Made by a program: the position numbers and the translations under genes. Positions 31,355 through 43,500 of a DNA stretch of 64,000 nucleotides are shown piece by piece. Origin of the DNA: Pochonia chlamydosporia 170 (Eukaryota > Ascomycota > Sordariomycetes > Hypocreales > Clavicipitaceae); the NCBI RefSeq assembly GCF_001653235.2, contig NC_035795.1, forward strand, positions 310,001-374,000, in the 5' to 3' direction. Position 1 is the stretch's first letter, and each line of letters begins with the position of its first letter. A model generated the notes under the pieces. The model was not told the origin of the DNA. It did no database searches and saw nothing but the letters and a program-made list of their open reading frames with translations.

Positions 31355-32653
31355 TCAGTCCCTTGTTAAGTCTCCGTAAGCCGGCACAGGCGCCAGTTCG
31401 CCCCGTTCTCGCGAGGCATTTGCCAAGCCGTTCAAAACTACAGTCTCAGCCTTTTTCAACTGATCCGCCAGACCCTCTGCCTTGTGTCTACCCGGAAGCC
31501 ACCAAGGAGCTACGTAATTCACCACCATTTCAAGCCAGTAGTTCCTATTCCAGATTTCCTGGTCCATGGAGCCGATGGGCGTTGCGATTCCCTTCTCTTC
31601 CAGTCGCTCTTGGTATGCTGTGTATAGTGTAACCGGCCAATCCGCTCTGTTGTCAATGCAATCGTTCAAAAACTCCTCCATCGGGTGGAAGAAGCCTGCA
31701 AACTCGAAGTCTACAATTCCTGTAATTGTTGGCGGCTGCCCAGATACAAGGACATTGCGGGGGGCGAGGTCATAATGAGTGAAGACAAAAGTACGGCCGG
31801 ACTGGTAGGCTGCAGGTGGCAGCGCAAGCTTCATCTTTGGGAGATCGTTGTCGATGAAATTTTGAAGAATCGGGAGCAAGTGCCTATTTGGTGCGTATGT
31901 GTCGGTTGTTGCGAGTTCTCTCATCTTCTCGCCTAAACGGAGCTTCTGATATGTGTTGACTGTTTGCACAGGTTCTGGCGGCTCAAAGTTGTCCATGACG
32001 ATGCCTTGTATGATAAGGCTGTCTTTTGTGTCTTTCCCTTCCATTTCTTCGCTCTCATCTTGCGGGGGTAGTTTAATATTACCGCATCGTGGCTGAGAGG
32101 GAATATTATGTCGCCAGTCTGAAACGATATCTGCCAGTTGTCTGCCCAAGACTCGACACGACTCATCATTCAAGTCGGATACTGACACCGTGGTGCCTGG
32201 TACTTTGGTCGTTAAGATCCAGCCACCATGACTATGTCCATGTAGTTGATGTGATGCTCCAATATTTACTTGGCCCGTCTTGTGAGCAGTTGTAAAAGAG
32301 ACCATCTGGCCATCGTCTGACCAGGCGAGAACACGGGGAGACGGTATTTGCGGACAATGTTTTTCCAATTGCTGCAGACATGCTACTTCGTTTTGAACTT
32401 TGCTGGCTCCGAAAAATCTGCCATTGATCTTCAAGGCGACGTCTTGTTTGGTATCGTCCGTGTGTAGGAGACCAAGAAAATAGATGCGGTTGTTGAACGA
32501 GTCGGATGTAGGAACGGCAGAGACACTGATTAGTTTTGATTGTGGGAAACCAGACTTTACAATAGTTTCCATTTCATCGCGCGACATGGTAACGCCGGCA
32601 TTGGGTTGATATGGGGGCGTTTGCGGCCGTTCAATCTGTTGGTCTTGGTCCAT
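31355..32653 (-). CDS. Aminoglycoside phosphotransferase (APH)-like kinase, long form
   Basis: A single-exon protein of 432 residues. The ATP-site Lys is likely in DVALKINGRFF (Lys75). The catalytic loop is FTHYDLAPRNVLV with His293, Asp295 and Asn300, and the metal-binding Asp315 lies in GIVDFEFAGF. A central acidic insert (about 195-215) is fungal-specific. The fold is that of APH/choline kinases; the substrate cannot be told from sequence. Length and order of motifs match the common fungal phosphotransferase-family proteins. No signal peptide, so cytosolic. Confidence 0.88.
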   Translation of the reverse strand: MDQDQQIERPQTPPYQPNAGVTMSRDEMETIVKSGFPQSKLISVSAVPTSDSFNNRIYFLGLLHTDDTKQDVALKINGRFFGASKVQNEVACLQQLEKHCPQIPSPRVLAWSDDGQMVSFTTAHKTGQVNIGASHQLHGHSHGGWILTTKVPGTTVSVSDLNDESCRVLGRQLADIVSDWRHNIPSQPRCGNIKLPPQDESEEMEGKDTKDSLIIQGIVMDNFEPPEPVQTVNTYQKLRLGEKMRELATTDTYAPNRHLLPILQNFIDNDLPKMKLALPPAAYQSGRTFVFTHYDLAPRNVLVSGQPPTITGIVDFEFAGFFHPMEEFLNDCIDNRADWPVTLYTAYQERLEEKGIATPIGSMDQEIWNRNYWLEMVVNYVAPWWLPGRHKAEGLADQLKKAETVVLNGLANASRERGELAPVPAYGDLTRD

Positions 32654-34915
32654 GATGTTTGACGGAAGGTGAGTTGGCTTATATGTGTATATACAATGGT
32701 GAGACTCACATCAGTAAGAGTGATGAGTTACGAAAATTGGTGCAACTTTGGAAAAGATCACGGCGAGTTTATATGAACAAGTCAGCCAGTCCATTGAACT
32801 AAAAAAATAATAGCAAATCCTTATTCAGCTCGTTCTGCATCTCAAAGTTTCAACGTCAAGAAGGCTCAATTGGCCAAATGAGGAAAGAGCGATTGACACA
32901 TTGGTGACTCATCCGGCAGGTGCATCACCTCACTGGCTGTGGGCAACTCAACTCGTAGAATAGAAAAACCCATGTCGTTGATGGAAAAATAAATGCATCT
33001 GTGAGGTTTTCATCAGGCGGATTCCTACGTATCGGCAGGTCTTACTGTCTTGTCACTCCGAAATTGAGCATACTGCCGTCTGAGCCGTATGGGGGCATGA
33101 GTTGAGTTACTTGGCAGCCTGAATCAAGGTGGAGGCTAGAACATTGAACAGCCACTTTCAAGAATCAGACATGTGAACTGGTCTGTGTCAATATGTCCCT
33201 GGATATCAAAGATCAAAAGGGACAATATGTAAGGGCAATGCGAGACTTGTGCATGGCGTTTACAGTGAAGCTTGTTGTCTTCGAATGTCATGTTGCAAAA
33301 TGCGATGGCATGTGAAAAGGGTTGAGCCCTTCCAACCAACTGACGACTCCAGTCAGCCACGACAATGAATGTGTGTGTTCGTGTTCGCGCCATGGTTACT
33401 TTGCCCATCCACGATGCAGCAGGCTCCGAGAGGGATTGGAAATGGCGGCCAGACATCCAATAATGCGGTAGGGCTGTATGGTCAGATGCTTGCTGGGCCG
33501 GGGATAAGATGAGAGATGGTGGCCATGATTGAGTGAGTGAGTGGTTGTGGATGGTGCGGGTGGCAGATGTCAGATCAACATTAAAGCATGTTGATCAAAG
33601 TTGTACGATGCAATGTTCAAATATCCGGTTGGCTTCGAGTGCACCAGCAGTGCGGTTTGATGGCCTCTTGCAAGTCATGTTTGCACAGGATCAAGATGTG
33701 TCTGGTTTGATTCTCCCAGTTCTCGGCTCCTCTTGGATCGAACGGAATTGAGATCTCAACTCTGCTCTGCTCTGCTCTTTCCTTCTCGGTTGGCGTCATA
33801 CAACAAACTGATCCCTGCTGGGGCCGCTCTTGGTGGCAGATGGCGGTCAGCAGACTCCAGATGTCTGGGGCTGCGTCACTGGCGCTCACATGCATTCATT
33901 TGATGGCCCGTTGTGCTTCTCCATATCCATCCATGCTCAAGTCCATGGTCAAATCGTCACCACTTTTCCACTCGATCCGCTCCATCCATCCACATTGACC
34001 CATCCATCCAACCATCCAACCGTTCCGCTCACCAGACTCGAATTCCAACACAGGCCACATCGCCATCCTTGTTGCTGCATATCCGCTCCATGTCCATCCA
34101 AGGCATTCAGCAGACCACATCCGTCCATTGCATACTCTACCGACATCCCTTTTCTTCCATCCCGCGACGCACACGACTCGTCTTACCAGACTCGACCCGC
34201 CTCTACCCCAAGCCTAGCAAGCCCAGCCGAGCCGAGTTCGACCCCAGATTTAGTGCACAGGCTTCGTTTCGTTTGCTGAAGTCCTCCGGTTCGGAAGTTA
34301 AATACAACCACTACCATTCCAGCCTTAACTTCCCGACTTGCACTTAAACTTCCAGAACTCCAACGGCCTTCCCGACCAAGCCGTTACACCACCCAGACCT
34401 CGTCGATACTGTCTGCATCATAGTCACCTGTTGAACGGAAACTGTGCGTCAGCCACGGCATACCAGCCCAGACCAGACAGACCTTTGTGACACCAGATCC
34501 AACGTCACCCACGCCGCCACTTGGGCAACATTCGCAACCCGCTCTCGGCCCCCAATATCCAGTGCTCGATATATAAGATATTACCGCCACTCTGGTTCAA
34601 CTTAGCTGCTGTTGCTGCTAGTGTGTGTCACAAGCGACTCCAGTCCACACATCAATTCTAGCAGCTCCGTCTGACACTCGTTGCATCGCCTTTCAAGCCC
34701 GATATCCTGACCACTACCCCTCGAGTGCAAGGCAGCCCGCGTAGGCTTGCTGACATTACCCCGGATTCCGCTTGCCACTGACACTAATCATCCGGGGCTG
34801 CCAAGCCAGCGCGTACTGCTCCGTCTTACACCATATCATGGATTAAATTAAGCCGACGACCCAACATACCCGATCAAGTTCCCGCCGCTTGTCTTGATAA
34901 TCGAGGTCGCTCCGA
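32654..34915. other. Divergent intergenic region
   Basis: It holds the promoters of the minus-strand APH-like gene and the plus-strand lipase. No gene recognised. It contains simple-sequence patches: TCTGC repeats near 33761-33779, GAGT repeats near 33532-33541, and CCATCCA clusters across 33921-34022. Such pyrimidine-rich sequence is common in leaders of filamentous fungal genes. Confidence 0.5.
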
Positions 34916-37366
34916 ATGGCTGATCTTCTGGTGACAGCCCACAAGGCTCCTGGCCTTCATGTCACAGAAGCCAAAACTCTACCCCGGGCTGAGATAAAAC
35001 TAGAGAAGCTTTCATCCCAGCAAGCCAGCGGCCGCACACTACGGAAAGTTGTATCCAGAACATTAAAGGATGCCAACGATGCGCTCCTTTCCTGGAGGGA
35101 TGGGTTGACTGCTGAGGAACGTCAACGAGCTCGACTAAAAGAAGAGAGAAAGGCCGTCCTCTCTGCTCACATGAAGACAGTACGTTGACCCTTTCAGTAC
35201 GGTTTATTGGGCTTATGGTACTAACATCAAATGTGATGACAGGCTGAAACTTACTCACAATGGAAAACAGCTGCTACAGAACTTGACACCCTAGAGGGCA
35301 ATGACAAGTGGAAGAGGGATACCGCATCAGGCGAATATGATTTCCTGCTTATTCAGGAACGCCTCCGCGCTCTTGATGAGGCTCGACTCAGCAACGACAT
35401 CAGGTCCATGATGCACCTCATTCGCACAGAGCTCAGTCGCGATCTCGGGGGCATGGACAGTGTCGACTTGTATCGGCATTCTCATGCCGGCACCAAGGAG
35501 CTGATAGAACGCTATGTTGAGTCGGCCATCGAGACCATCGACGCTATCGTCGCGCAGAGCGCATTAAATCGTCACACCATCGAGGTCAAGGATCTCTTGG
35601 AGGGCATGTTGTATTCTCGACAGAGCTTTGGCCGCAGTGCATTGCTGCTTTCAGGGGGAGGAACCTTTGGCATGACACACATTGGCGTTCTGAAGGCCCT
35701 GTTTGAACAGCAGCTGCTGCCGCGCATCATATCTGGCGCCAGCGCAGGAAGCATCGTATGCGCTGTCATGTGCACCAAGACAGACGAAGAGATACCCGAA
35801 CTTGTCAGAGACTTTCCATACGGCGATCTGGCAGTTTTTGAGTCAGAGGACAGCAACATTGGCGTCCTGGGTCACTTGAAGCGCCTCTTGACAGAAGGCA
35901 GCTGGTCCAACATTGAGAACCTCACCCGGGTGATGCGAAGTTTGACGGGAGACATGACATTTCAGGAAGCGTACAACCGGACTCGACGCATTCTCAACAT
36001 TTGCGTGTCCACTGCGTCAATCTACGAATTACCCCGACTCCTCAACTACGTCACTGCGCCGAATGTCATGATTTGGTCTGCAGTGGCCGCATCTTGCTCC
36101 CTCCCGCTGGTGTACACCTCTTCGCCTCTGCTGGTCAAGGATCCCATCACTGGCGAACATCATCCCTGGACGCCAACTCCGCAGCGATTTATTGACGGAT
36201 CCGTCGACAATGATTTGCCCATGACTCGCCTGGCAGAAATGTTTAATGTGAACCATTTCATCGTTTGCCAGGTTAATCCGCATGTTGTGCCGTTCCTGTC
36301 CAAGGACGACGTTCTTCCGCAGGACAACAAACCCACGGCTCCAAACACATCGCGCTCCAATGACGTTGACTGGACGTATACCCTTACATCGTTGGCAAGA
36401 GACGAGGCTCTGCATCGGCTGCAATTCATGGCTGAGCTGGGTATCTTCCCCAACTTGATGACCAAGTGCCGAACAATCCTGAGCCAGAAATACTCGGGTG
36501 ACATCACCATCTTACCAGAAATTGCCATGAACGATTTGCCGAAGCTACTCACGAATCCTACGGTGGATTTCATGCTCCGATCATGCATCCTTGGCGAAAG
36601 GGCGACTTGGCCCCGGCTGAGTCGAATAAAAGACCGTTGTGCCATTGAGCTTGCGCTGGATCGGGCCGTCCATCACCTCCGCACCCGGGTCGTGTTTTCC
36701 GAGAGTCAGAGGAATCTACGCGAGATGAGCACAGAGATGGGTCGCATGCAGATAAACATGATGCCTACTATTGTCTCTCAGTCGCCCGCGCCGATTGCTG
36801 GCCACTCGGCAACTAGCGCAAACCAACCCCGGAGACGGCGTCGATCCGGCGGCAGCGTCCAAACACTACCCGATGGACGGATTGTGTTGGACATGGGCAT
36901 CACAGACGATGAAACGGCAGCTGAAGAGCGCGATGAATTGTTATCGAGGTCGCAAGGCAACCATTCCCCGACTGCTCATCGCAAGCCGCGCCTCAAGAGA
37001 TCCAGCAAGAGCCAGATCAATGTTCCACAACACAAAGGACTTGCGACAACAGCTACCACACACGATTTTCATGCGACTCCCGAATTCAACTTTTCGCGGC
37101 CGCCGAGCAAAGGAATGGACAACTCGAGCCCTATCCGTCCCAGCTCAAGCAGATACACGTACTCCCGGCCGCTGACACCTACCATGTGGTCCGAGCGGAT
37201 GGGCAGGCTGTCTCGCGGGGAGGCGACGTCGCCAACGGATGACATTGAAACCAGCGAGCTGGATCACTCGAGCGACGCAGATGCCGAGCAAGCTACTGAG
37301 GAGAGCGACCCGGATCCATATGATGCTGTGGCCAGGAGCGTATCTGTGAAGAAGGGAAGACGATGA
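34916..37366 (+). CDS. Patatin-like phospholipase/triacylglycerol lipase with DUF3336 (TGL3/4/5 type)
   Basis: Two exons, 34916-35179 and 35243-37366, with a 63-nt intron (donor GTACGT, acceptor GATGACAG); 795 residues. A DUF3336 region spans about residues 88-230 (YSQWKTAATELDTLEGNDKWK, then LYRHSHAGTKELIERY). The patatin core follows: oxyanion motif LSGGGTFGMTHIGV, nucleophile elbow GASAGS with Ser255, and the DGS dyad Asp406 in RFIDGSVDNDLPM. The last 250 residues are Arg/Ser-rich and probably disordered, with likely phosphosites. Yeast relatives are lipid-droplet triacylglycerol lipases with acyltransferase activity, so storage-lipid mobilisation is the likely role. The first exon is charged and without homology that I recognise; the start is the first ATG that keeps the frame into the conserved part. 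Confidence 0.92.
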
Positions 37367-37713
37367 ACACTGTTATTAGGGAAGGCGGAGGTTTGCCTAA
37401 TGCTTTGCGAGATTTAGTGGTGCCATTTCGCGCAGGATGGGAAGATCTGGCGTACCTAGGATATTTAGACCTACACGGACATATTTATATACTGCATACT
37501 GCATGTATATTTAGTCTGCTTACTACAGCATGAGCATGGTTGGAGTTTAGAGCATTGCAATACAAGCCTATAATGTTACCAAATAAATGTCCAATTATTG
37601 ATGCCGGTGGTCGAGCCAGCGAACAGACTATTTGTGGATCTGGGGTTGCAAAAGCGAAGTAATTGGCAGAAACTGGCTCTTAAATGAAAATAAGTTCACA
37701 GCGGATATACCTC
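37367..37713. other. Intergenic between lipase gene and tRNA
   Basis: Likely the 3' untranslated region of the lipase gene plus tRNA upstream sequence. Nothing else seen. Confidence 0.5.
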
Positions 37714-37803
37714 GGCCGCGTGGCCTAATGGCTAAGGCGCTAGATTTCGGTTTTCGCTCTCCGAGCCCTCTAGAGATTCCAGGTTCGACTCCTGGCGTGG
37801 TCG
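37714..37803 (+). tRNA. tRNA-Arg (anticodon UCG) with a 17-nt intron
   Basis: A full cloverleaf can be folded: acceptor 5' GGCCGCG with 3' CGTGGTC (two G-U pairs), discriminator G, D-arm around GGCCTAATGGCTAAGGC, anticodon stem CTAGA/TCTAG, T-arm CCAGG-TTCGACT-CCTGG. The loop reads TT-TCG-G, then 17 extra nt (37751-37767), then C, so the intron lies at the canonical site after position 37. The A and B box sequences are present and a T7 run follows directly. Anticodon UCG reads CGA/CGG Arg codons. Confidence 0.95.
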
Positions 37804-37804
37804 A

Positions 37805-37811
37805 TTTTTTT
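37805..37811 (+). terminator. RNA polymerase III terminator
   Basis: Seven consecutive T residues start two bases after the tRNA 3' end, the normal Pol III stop signal. Confidence 0.85.
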
Positions 37812-39472
37812 GTATGCAACGGCAATTTTCTTTTATTCTTTTTTTTGGTCTAATGGTCATTTTTACGAGGCTACCAATGACTGGCTGACTGACTGCCTGG
37901 TTTGCATGTGAGCCGACTACTCCGTTGAAGGTCGTGTAAGCAGACTGTGGGTACGCTATTGGCTTTTATTTTTATTTTTCCGGTGCGCTGTACTTGGTGT
38001 GTGTATCAAAATTTGTTGTTTTCTATTACCAATTTCACGATCTTAGTTTTATAGACACGTGATATATCAAGTTCTGGTTTTTTTGTGACTGTTGTGAACA
38101 TTGAAGCTGTCACTGATGATCCAACCTCGGGTTACGAATCGATGACAAGAGCAGCATCAGGATAAGCCACTTCATCTCTATTAAAAGGCACCAGATAAGA
38201 TACCAAAAGAAGACATCGTGTCATCATTGAATTACTCTTGGCACTTACATATGGCACAATGACTCGATACCTGAGACTTTGTTGCTCCAGGCACTACCTT
38301 TATGCTTGACGATTGACCCATTTACCCATTTAGTCAGCCTCGCATAGAATTCGACCTAGAACTGTACCTGGGTAGTTGGAAGTAATTATCCGTCTTAGCA
38401 CGTCTTACGGACCATCGGCGTGGCTGCTGACGCTTACACATCGCAAGAAGAAATGATATTAACCGACTTGCTAGCAGTGAGAGTGGATAGAGGGACAAGT
38501 TCAAAAATCACAGAATATGCCAGCCTGGTGATGCCCGTGAGACAATTGTTAAACATGCAGTCAAAGCTCGCTTCTCACAATGGTGTCGATCGGCACTCGC
38601 GGGAGGTCGGACCAGTGTCATATTGCGTGCTTTTGCGAGCTGCGCCGACGAGCCGGGGCATTCGCACATCTTCCTCTAACAACTTCAGAAGAGGGTGAGA
38701 GGTGTTTATCCACATTCACCAGTTTGGGACAAGGCGTGGTCCTTTCGCCCATTGCGTCAGCGAGGCTCGGATGGCAAAATCGAGGGAAGGTCGAGTGGTG
38801 GGCCAATGGGCGATGGGGGACAGCACGCCATCGATGTGGGCGCTAGTTCAGGGACGTGATGTGATTGATGTGGGTGAAGTTGGAGGAGTTAGTAAGTTGC
38901 GTAATACAGAATGCAGTTGCTTCAACTTTGTTGCTCAAAGTAGGTACTGTAAAATCAACAGTAGTAAGAAGAAGAAGAAGAGGAAGAAAAAAATAAAAAT
39001 AAAAGAAGCAAATTAAGTGTCCAGTCCATCATATCAAAAGTCTAGATGAAAATCAAGTGAGACATGGTGAGGGGCATGGAGGGGCAGACTCAAGAAGCTG
39101 GAGGAGGGGAAGACGCCATACAAATGGAGGGGCAAGCATCATCATCCAGCTGAGAGCTTATTGCAGCTCCACGCCCAGAACACAGTCAAGATGATAAATG
39201 GAGCTTTAAACTCACTGGCGTCACGGTGGTGTGGTCCATTCCGCTCTGGGACAACAGCTTAGAAATTGGCTGATGCTTGATGCCCCCGAGATGTAATTCG
39301 CCGTCGTGATGAGCTCCCGCCAAGGAGGCGTGAATGCAACGGTGGCTGCTGGCAGCATGTGGATATCTTGTCGTGGACATGGAATCAGAGAGATGAATTG
39401 GCACGCCATCGGCGCCCATCAATACACTGTAATCGAATGTGTAAATCTAAAGGGTCGGTGTCAATCCTGAGG

Positions 39473-39479
39473 TATAAAG
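39473..39479 (+). promoter_or_regulatory. TATA box of the peroxiredoxin gene
   Basis: GGTATAAAGG lies about 125 nt before the ATG at 39598, followed by a CT-rich leader (CTTTCTTCC, CCACAAC), typical of highly expressed fungal genes. Confidence 0.55.
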
Positions 39480-39597
39480 GCTTGTAGACCACCACCCCAT
39501 CCGATCGAGCTTCTCGATCTTTTTTCCCTCCTTTCTTCCTCCCATACCACAACACTTTCTACAAACTGTGTTTCTACTCAAATCACACACACTCACA

Positions 39598-40523
39598 ATG
39601 GCTTCCACCACCACCCTCCGTCTCGGCTCCAAGGCCCCCGACTTCACTGCCGACAGCAACATCGGCAAGGTCGAATTCCACAAACACATCGAGGGCAGCT
39701 GGGCCATCCTCTTCTCGCACCCCCAGGACTTCACGCCCGTGTGCACCACCGAGCTCGGCGCCTTTGCTAAGCTCGAGCCCGAGTTCACCAAGCGCGGCGT
39801 CAAGCTGCTCGGTCTGTCGGCCGATACTACCGACAGCCATGCCACTTGGATCAAGGACATTGCTGAGGTTACGGGTGGAAATGTGCAGTTTCCCATCATT
39901 GCTGATCCTGACCGTGTTGTGGCCAACCAGTACGACATGTAAGTAGCGGAATGTTTAGCCTTTTTGCTGCTATTGTTGTTTTTGTGGTTGTTTTTGCTGT
40001 TGTTTTTGTGGAATGGCTGTACCTGAATATTGGGGGAGTTTGGAGGTTGGAGCTTAAAGGTTCATCACCGGTTTCACAAGATTCTCGATACTGCCAGCTG
40101 CGATTTGCGATTCTTGTTATCTCTGCTGCTTTTTCTTTTCAGCATTTTTTCCGTTCTCACTCATTTTCACATCTCCTACCACATACTAACCCCCCCAGGA
40201 TCGACTACCAAGACCCCACCAACATCGACAGAAACGCTCTCCCTCTCACCATCCGATCCGTCTTCTTCATTGACCCCAAGAAGACCATCCGCACCATCCT
40301 CTCCTACCCTGCCTCTACCGGCCGTAACGCCGCCGAGGTTCTGCGCATCGTCGACTCCCTCCAGGCCGGTGACAAGCACAAGATTGCCACTCCCATCGAC
40401 TGGGTGCCCGGCCAGGACGTCATCGTCGCCAACAGCGTCAAGGAGGCCGAGGCCAAGGAGCTGTTCCCCAACCACCGCGTCATCAAGCCATACCTCCGAT
40501 ACACTGCTCTCCCTCAGATCTAA
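39598..40523 (+). CDS. 1-Cys peroxiredoxin (Prx6 class)
   Basis: Two exons, 39598-39938 and 40199-40523, with an unusually long 260-nt T-rich intron (donor GTAAGT, branch TACTAAC, acceptor CCCCCCCAG); 221 residues. The active site is HPQDFTPVCTTELG with peroxidatic Cys49 and Thr46; downstream the 1-Cys class C-terminal arm is present (IRTILSYPASTGRNAAEVLRI, then IDWVPGQDV). It reduces hydrogen peroxide and organic or lipid hydroperoxides, usually recycled by glutathione or thioredoxin. No targeting peptide is evident, so it is likely cytosolic. The ATG at 39598 (cacaATGGCT) has the best context and aligns with the family start; the in-frame ATG at 39568 is in the leader. Confidence 0.95.
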
Positions 40524-43500
40524 GTGTGGTGAGGTAATAAGCTGGCCGAGTCTCGGGGCGTTGTGAAGAGCGGGCCAGGCGGGACAGTGAAGCAGAAGCA
40601 GAAGAAGAACAAAACCACACAATCTTCATAAATAGTTAGCGGTCGGTGGATGTATACCCATCCCCTTGAAGGGCAACAGGAATCAAAAGCGAGCCATTGA
40701 TGAATTGATGAATCAAATGGAAAGAAAGGAGGACTGGCTTTTGCGTGCGTAATGGTCACGACATAATGAAGAGGATCAATCCACTAGACTGAAACTACCC
40801 TAAATACCACAATCAACTTTTTTTTGCCCTCCATTTTTGCTCCTTTCAATTTCGCGTATCGTTCGCATGAGTTCAAGTCCTGACATGTGTTGAGCGATTT
40901 GGTGGCATTTTTGGAGCAATTTGATTGACGGAGTGTTTCGTTTCATCCCAAGTCCAGAGACTACTGAACAAGGTGTGGGTGCTCAGGCACATTTACCGAT
41001 GTTGTGTTCGTCCGGTCAAGCATGAGGCAGAACTGCTTGCATCCAACTAAGCACTTTGAGTCTGGTGCATAGCCACAGTTTCGAATGCGTGCCTGCCCCG
41101 CGTTGAAAATGATGATTTCCATGCTCATCAAATGACTTCATGCGTCAACGTGTTTGATTTTTGACGCACTTTTATTAAGGACGGCGGCCCCAAGGATCGC
41201 GAGGGCTGTTGAGATTGAAGCTTCAATGCGCACTGTAGAGAACAGGAGAGTCAAGTTTGCCATGCGGACTGCTCCATGTTTAACTCGTGTGGTCGCCCGC
41301 GGATACAGAATCCTGGATGTGATAACCACGCATATTCTGCAGATCATATAGACGCTATTATCGATAATGCCACGCATCGTGCCATGATTGCATCACGCTC
41401 TGGGGACGGACCTCTGTGGGATTGCTTCACCTAGGATTGCCTAGCATCTCTCTCGTTAGTTGAGCCAATGACGCCTCGAATCTGTACCTTTTGGTGCATC
41501 ATTCTTTGTCATGAGTTCGGCTCATGACCACTATTCTGCCCGCCTGCTGTTGTCAAAACACCACGAAATAACCAAGCACATGAACGAACCTCGACCCCTC
41601 TTCCATCTTCTGTTCCAGAGTACTCCGAGCCTTGCATGTCTTGCCCTCCCACCCCTGCACCGAATTGCTCAATTTGACTCTCCCTCCGCGCCGGGTTCCG
41701 CTTCTTCCTTTTTGCCATGTGTGTGCCCCGGAGCATGTTCCTCTTCACTGGGTCGTGAGACCCTCATGATCCTCAGCGCTGGACCCTCTGGACCCTCTGG
41801 ACCCTCCGTACCCCTGGCTGAAGCGTGTAATGTACAATACGAGTTGCGGTGCTTGAGGTTGCGACGTAATTGTACTCCGTATCGAGTATTAATATCTGTA
41901 TGCAGTTTCAGTGGTCGGTGATGGGTATTGAGCATCGACAGACATGACAAGCGTCTTGTCTTGTCCGTCCCTGTCTGGACAAAGGCGTCAAGTTCAATGG
42001 TGCTGACTCCTTGCACTTGACCATATTGCCATGACAGAACCATGTAACGTCCTTGACTGGTTGGTACTTCCCAGGCTGCATTCGTGCATGAAAGTGTCAG
42101 GGCATCCAGGTATTGGCCTGAGTCGTGACTTCCTGCTGTGTTTTCTCTCCCCAATCTGACCAACCACTTACTATTCCAGGCAGCTCCTTCCCACTTTGCC
42201 TGCATTTGCTCTTGCGTTTGCATTTCGGTGCACGTGGAATGAAGAGGCTTGCATACAGTATGTTCCATTTATCCAATTGATAGGTTAGAAAAATCTACCC
42301 TCGTCGTAGCAAATCTGAACACGGGATAACTCCAGACGTCAGGGAGTCTCCCGTGTCGAAAATTCGTCGTTGATCCTCCTCCTTCGATTCCCCTGACGGC
42401 CCACTGAGCTTGGCAGCCGATTGATATTTCTGGACGACATCTTTGGCAGGTTCCAGGCCATTCACCCTTGCCGACCACCAAGGCTACTCAGGTAGTCTGT
42501 CGCCTTGCAGACATAGCTTCATTCAATGTCCTTTCTGTCATTGCCCATGCATCTCAACCGCCTTGAGTCGATTCCTGGTCCATTGCATCACTTTAGCAGA
42601 CCCTCGTATGCTTGGCCAACCAACTCTCCAACCAGCCCCGAAGAAGGCCAAAGCAAACCAGCTTCGAGGTCAGGCCCAAGTCTTCCCCCCTTGTCACGTC
42701 CTTGCTAAACCGAAAAAGCCCCTCTCCGAAGTGTGCACTGGGCGTCTGTGCGTTGCCCTCGACCCGCGATGAGAGCAACCAGAAACAAGCCAGAAGCCAG
42801 CCAGCCAGCCTCAGCCCCACGGGCCACCACGGGCCACCAATGAATGTGGATGCTCATGAGCCATCACCATCTCTTCACACCAAAAGTCCAATATCACCCC
42901 ATTCTGTTCTCAGCCATTTTCGTCAATCTGTTGCATGGGCGGTGCAATCCCCGTTTCCCTTCACTTTTGTTTCTACTGTAACCATTTGATCTTCAACGCA
43001 GCTCTGTCGGCTGGCTTGCCGGGGAGGAATCCTTTTGCCGTTTGGTTGCCGGCCAACTTCAGCACTTCGCCGGCACTGGTCCCTTTACGCATACTTGACG
43101 CATTCTCGACCGACGATCGCATTTGGCCAAGCAATTAGTCGATATCACCGCATCATCTGGCGCTCCGCAGGTCAATAGCCATTCCGCTCCGGTCCATGGG
43201 TAGGGTAGCGCCTGGCCTGTCGTTTTCTATAGGAACCAAGGGTGCCTAAGCGCTAGGCCCCTATCTCTCTCTCTCTCTCTGTCTCCCGCGCTCTCTCCCT
43301 GCCTGCGCACGCCCGCCAACCACCTCGAGTAGACGAGAGCCTAAGTTGACTACGGAGTACTACTCCAGCAATAGTCAAATTTGGTCTGGTGGCCTTTGGC
43401 TCTGGCCCAGTCGGTCAGTCTGGTGTCTGGTCGCAACCCGAACCCATAGTGTAGATTACGTTGGTCTGGTGCAAAGCTTCGACGCTTAACCACCAACCTG

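Larger units (their letters stand above)
37804..39597. other. Intergenic, promoter side of the peroxiredoxin gene
   Basis: No gene recognised. A purine-rich run of AGAAG/AAAAT repeats lies at about 38965-39010. The final 150 bases hold the peroxiredoxin promoter and a CT-rich leader. Confidence 0.5.

Noticed and set aside
41669..42268. 199-codon minus-strand frame
   Set aside because: No motif, repeat-derived GPEGPEG segment, no promoter or neighbouring exon; treated as chance.
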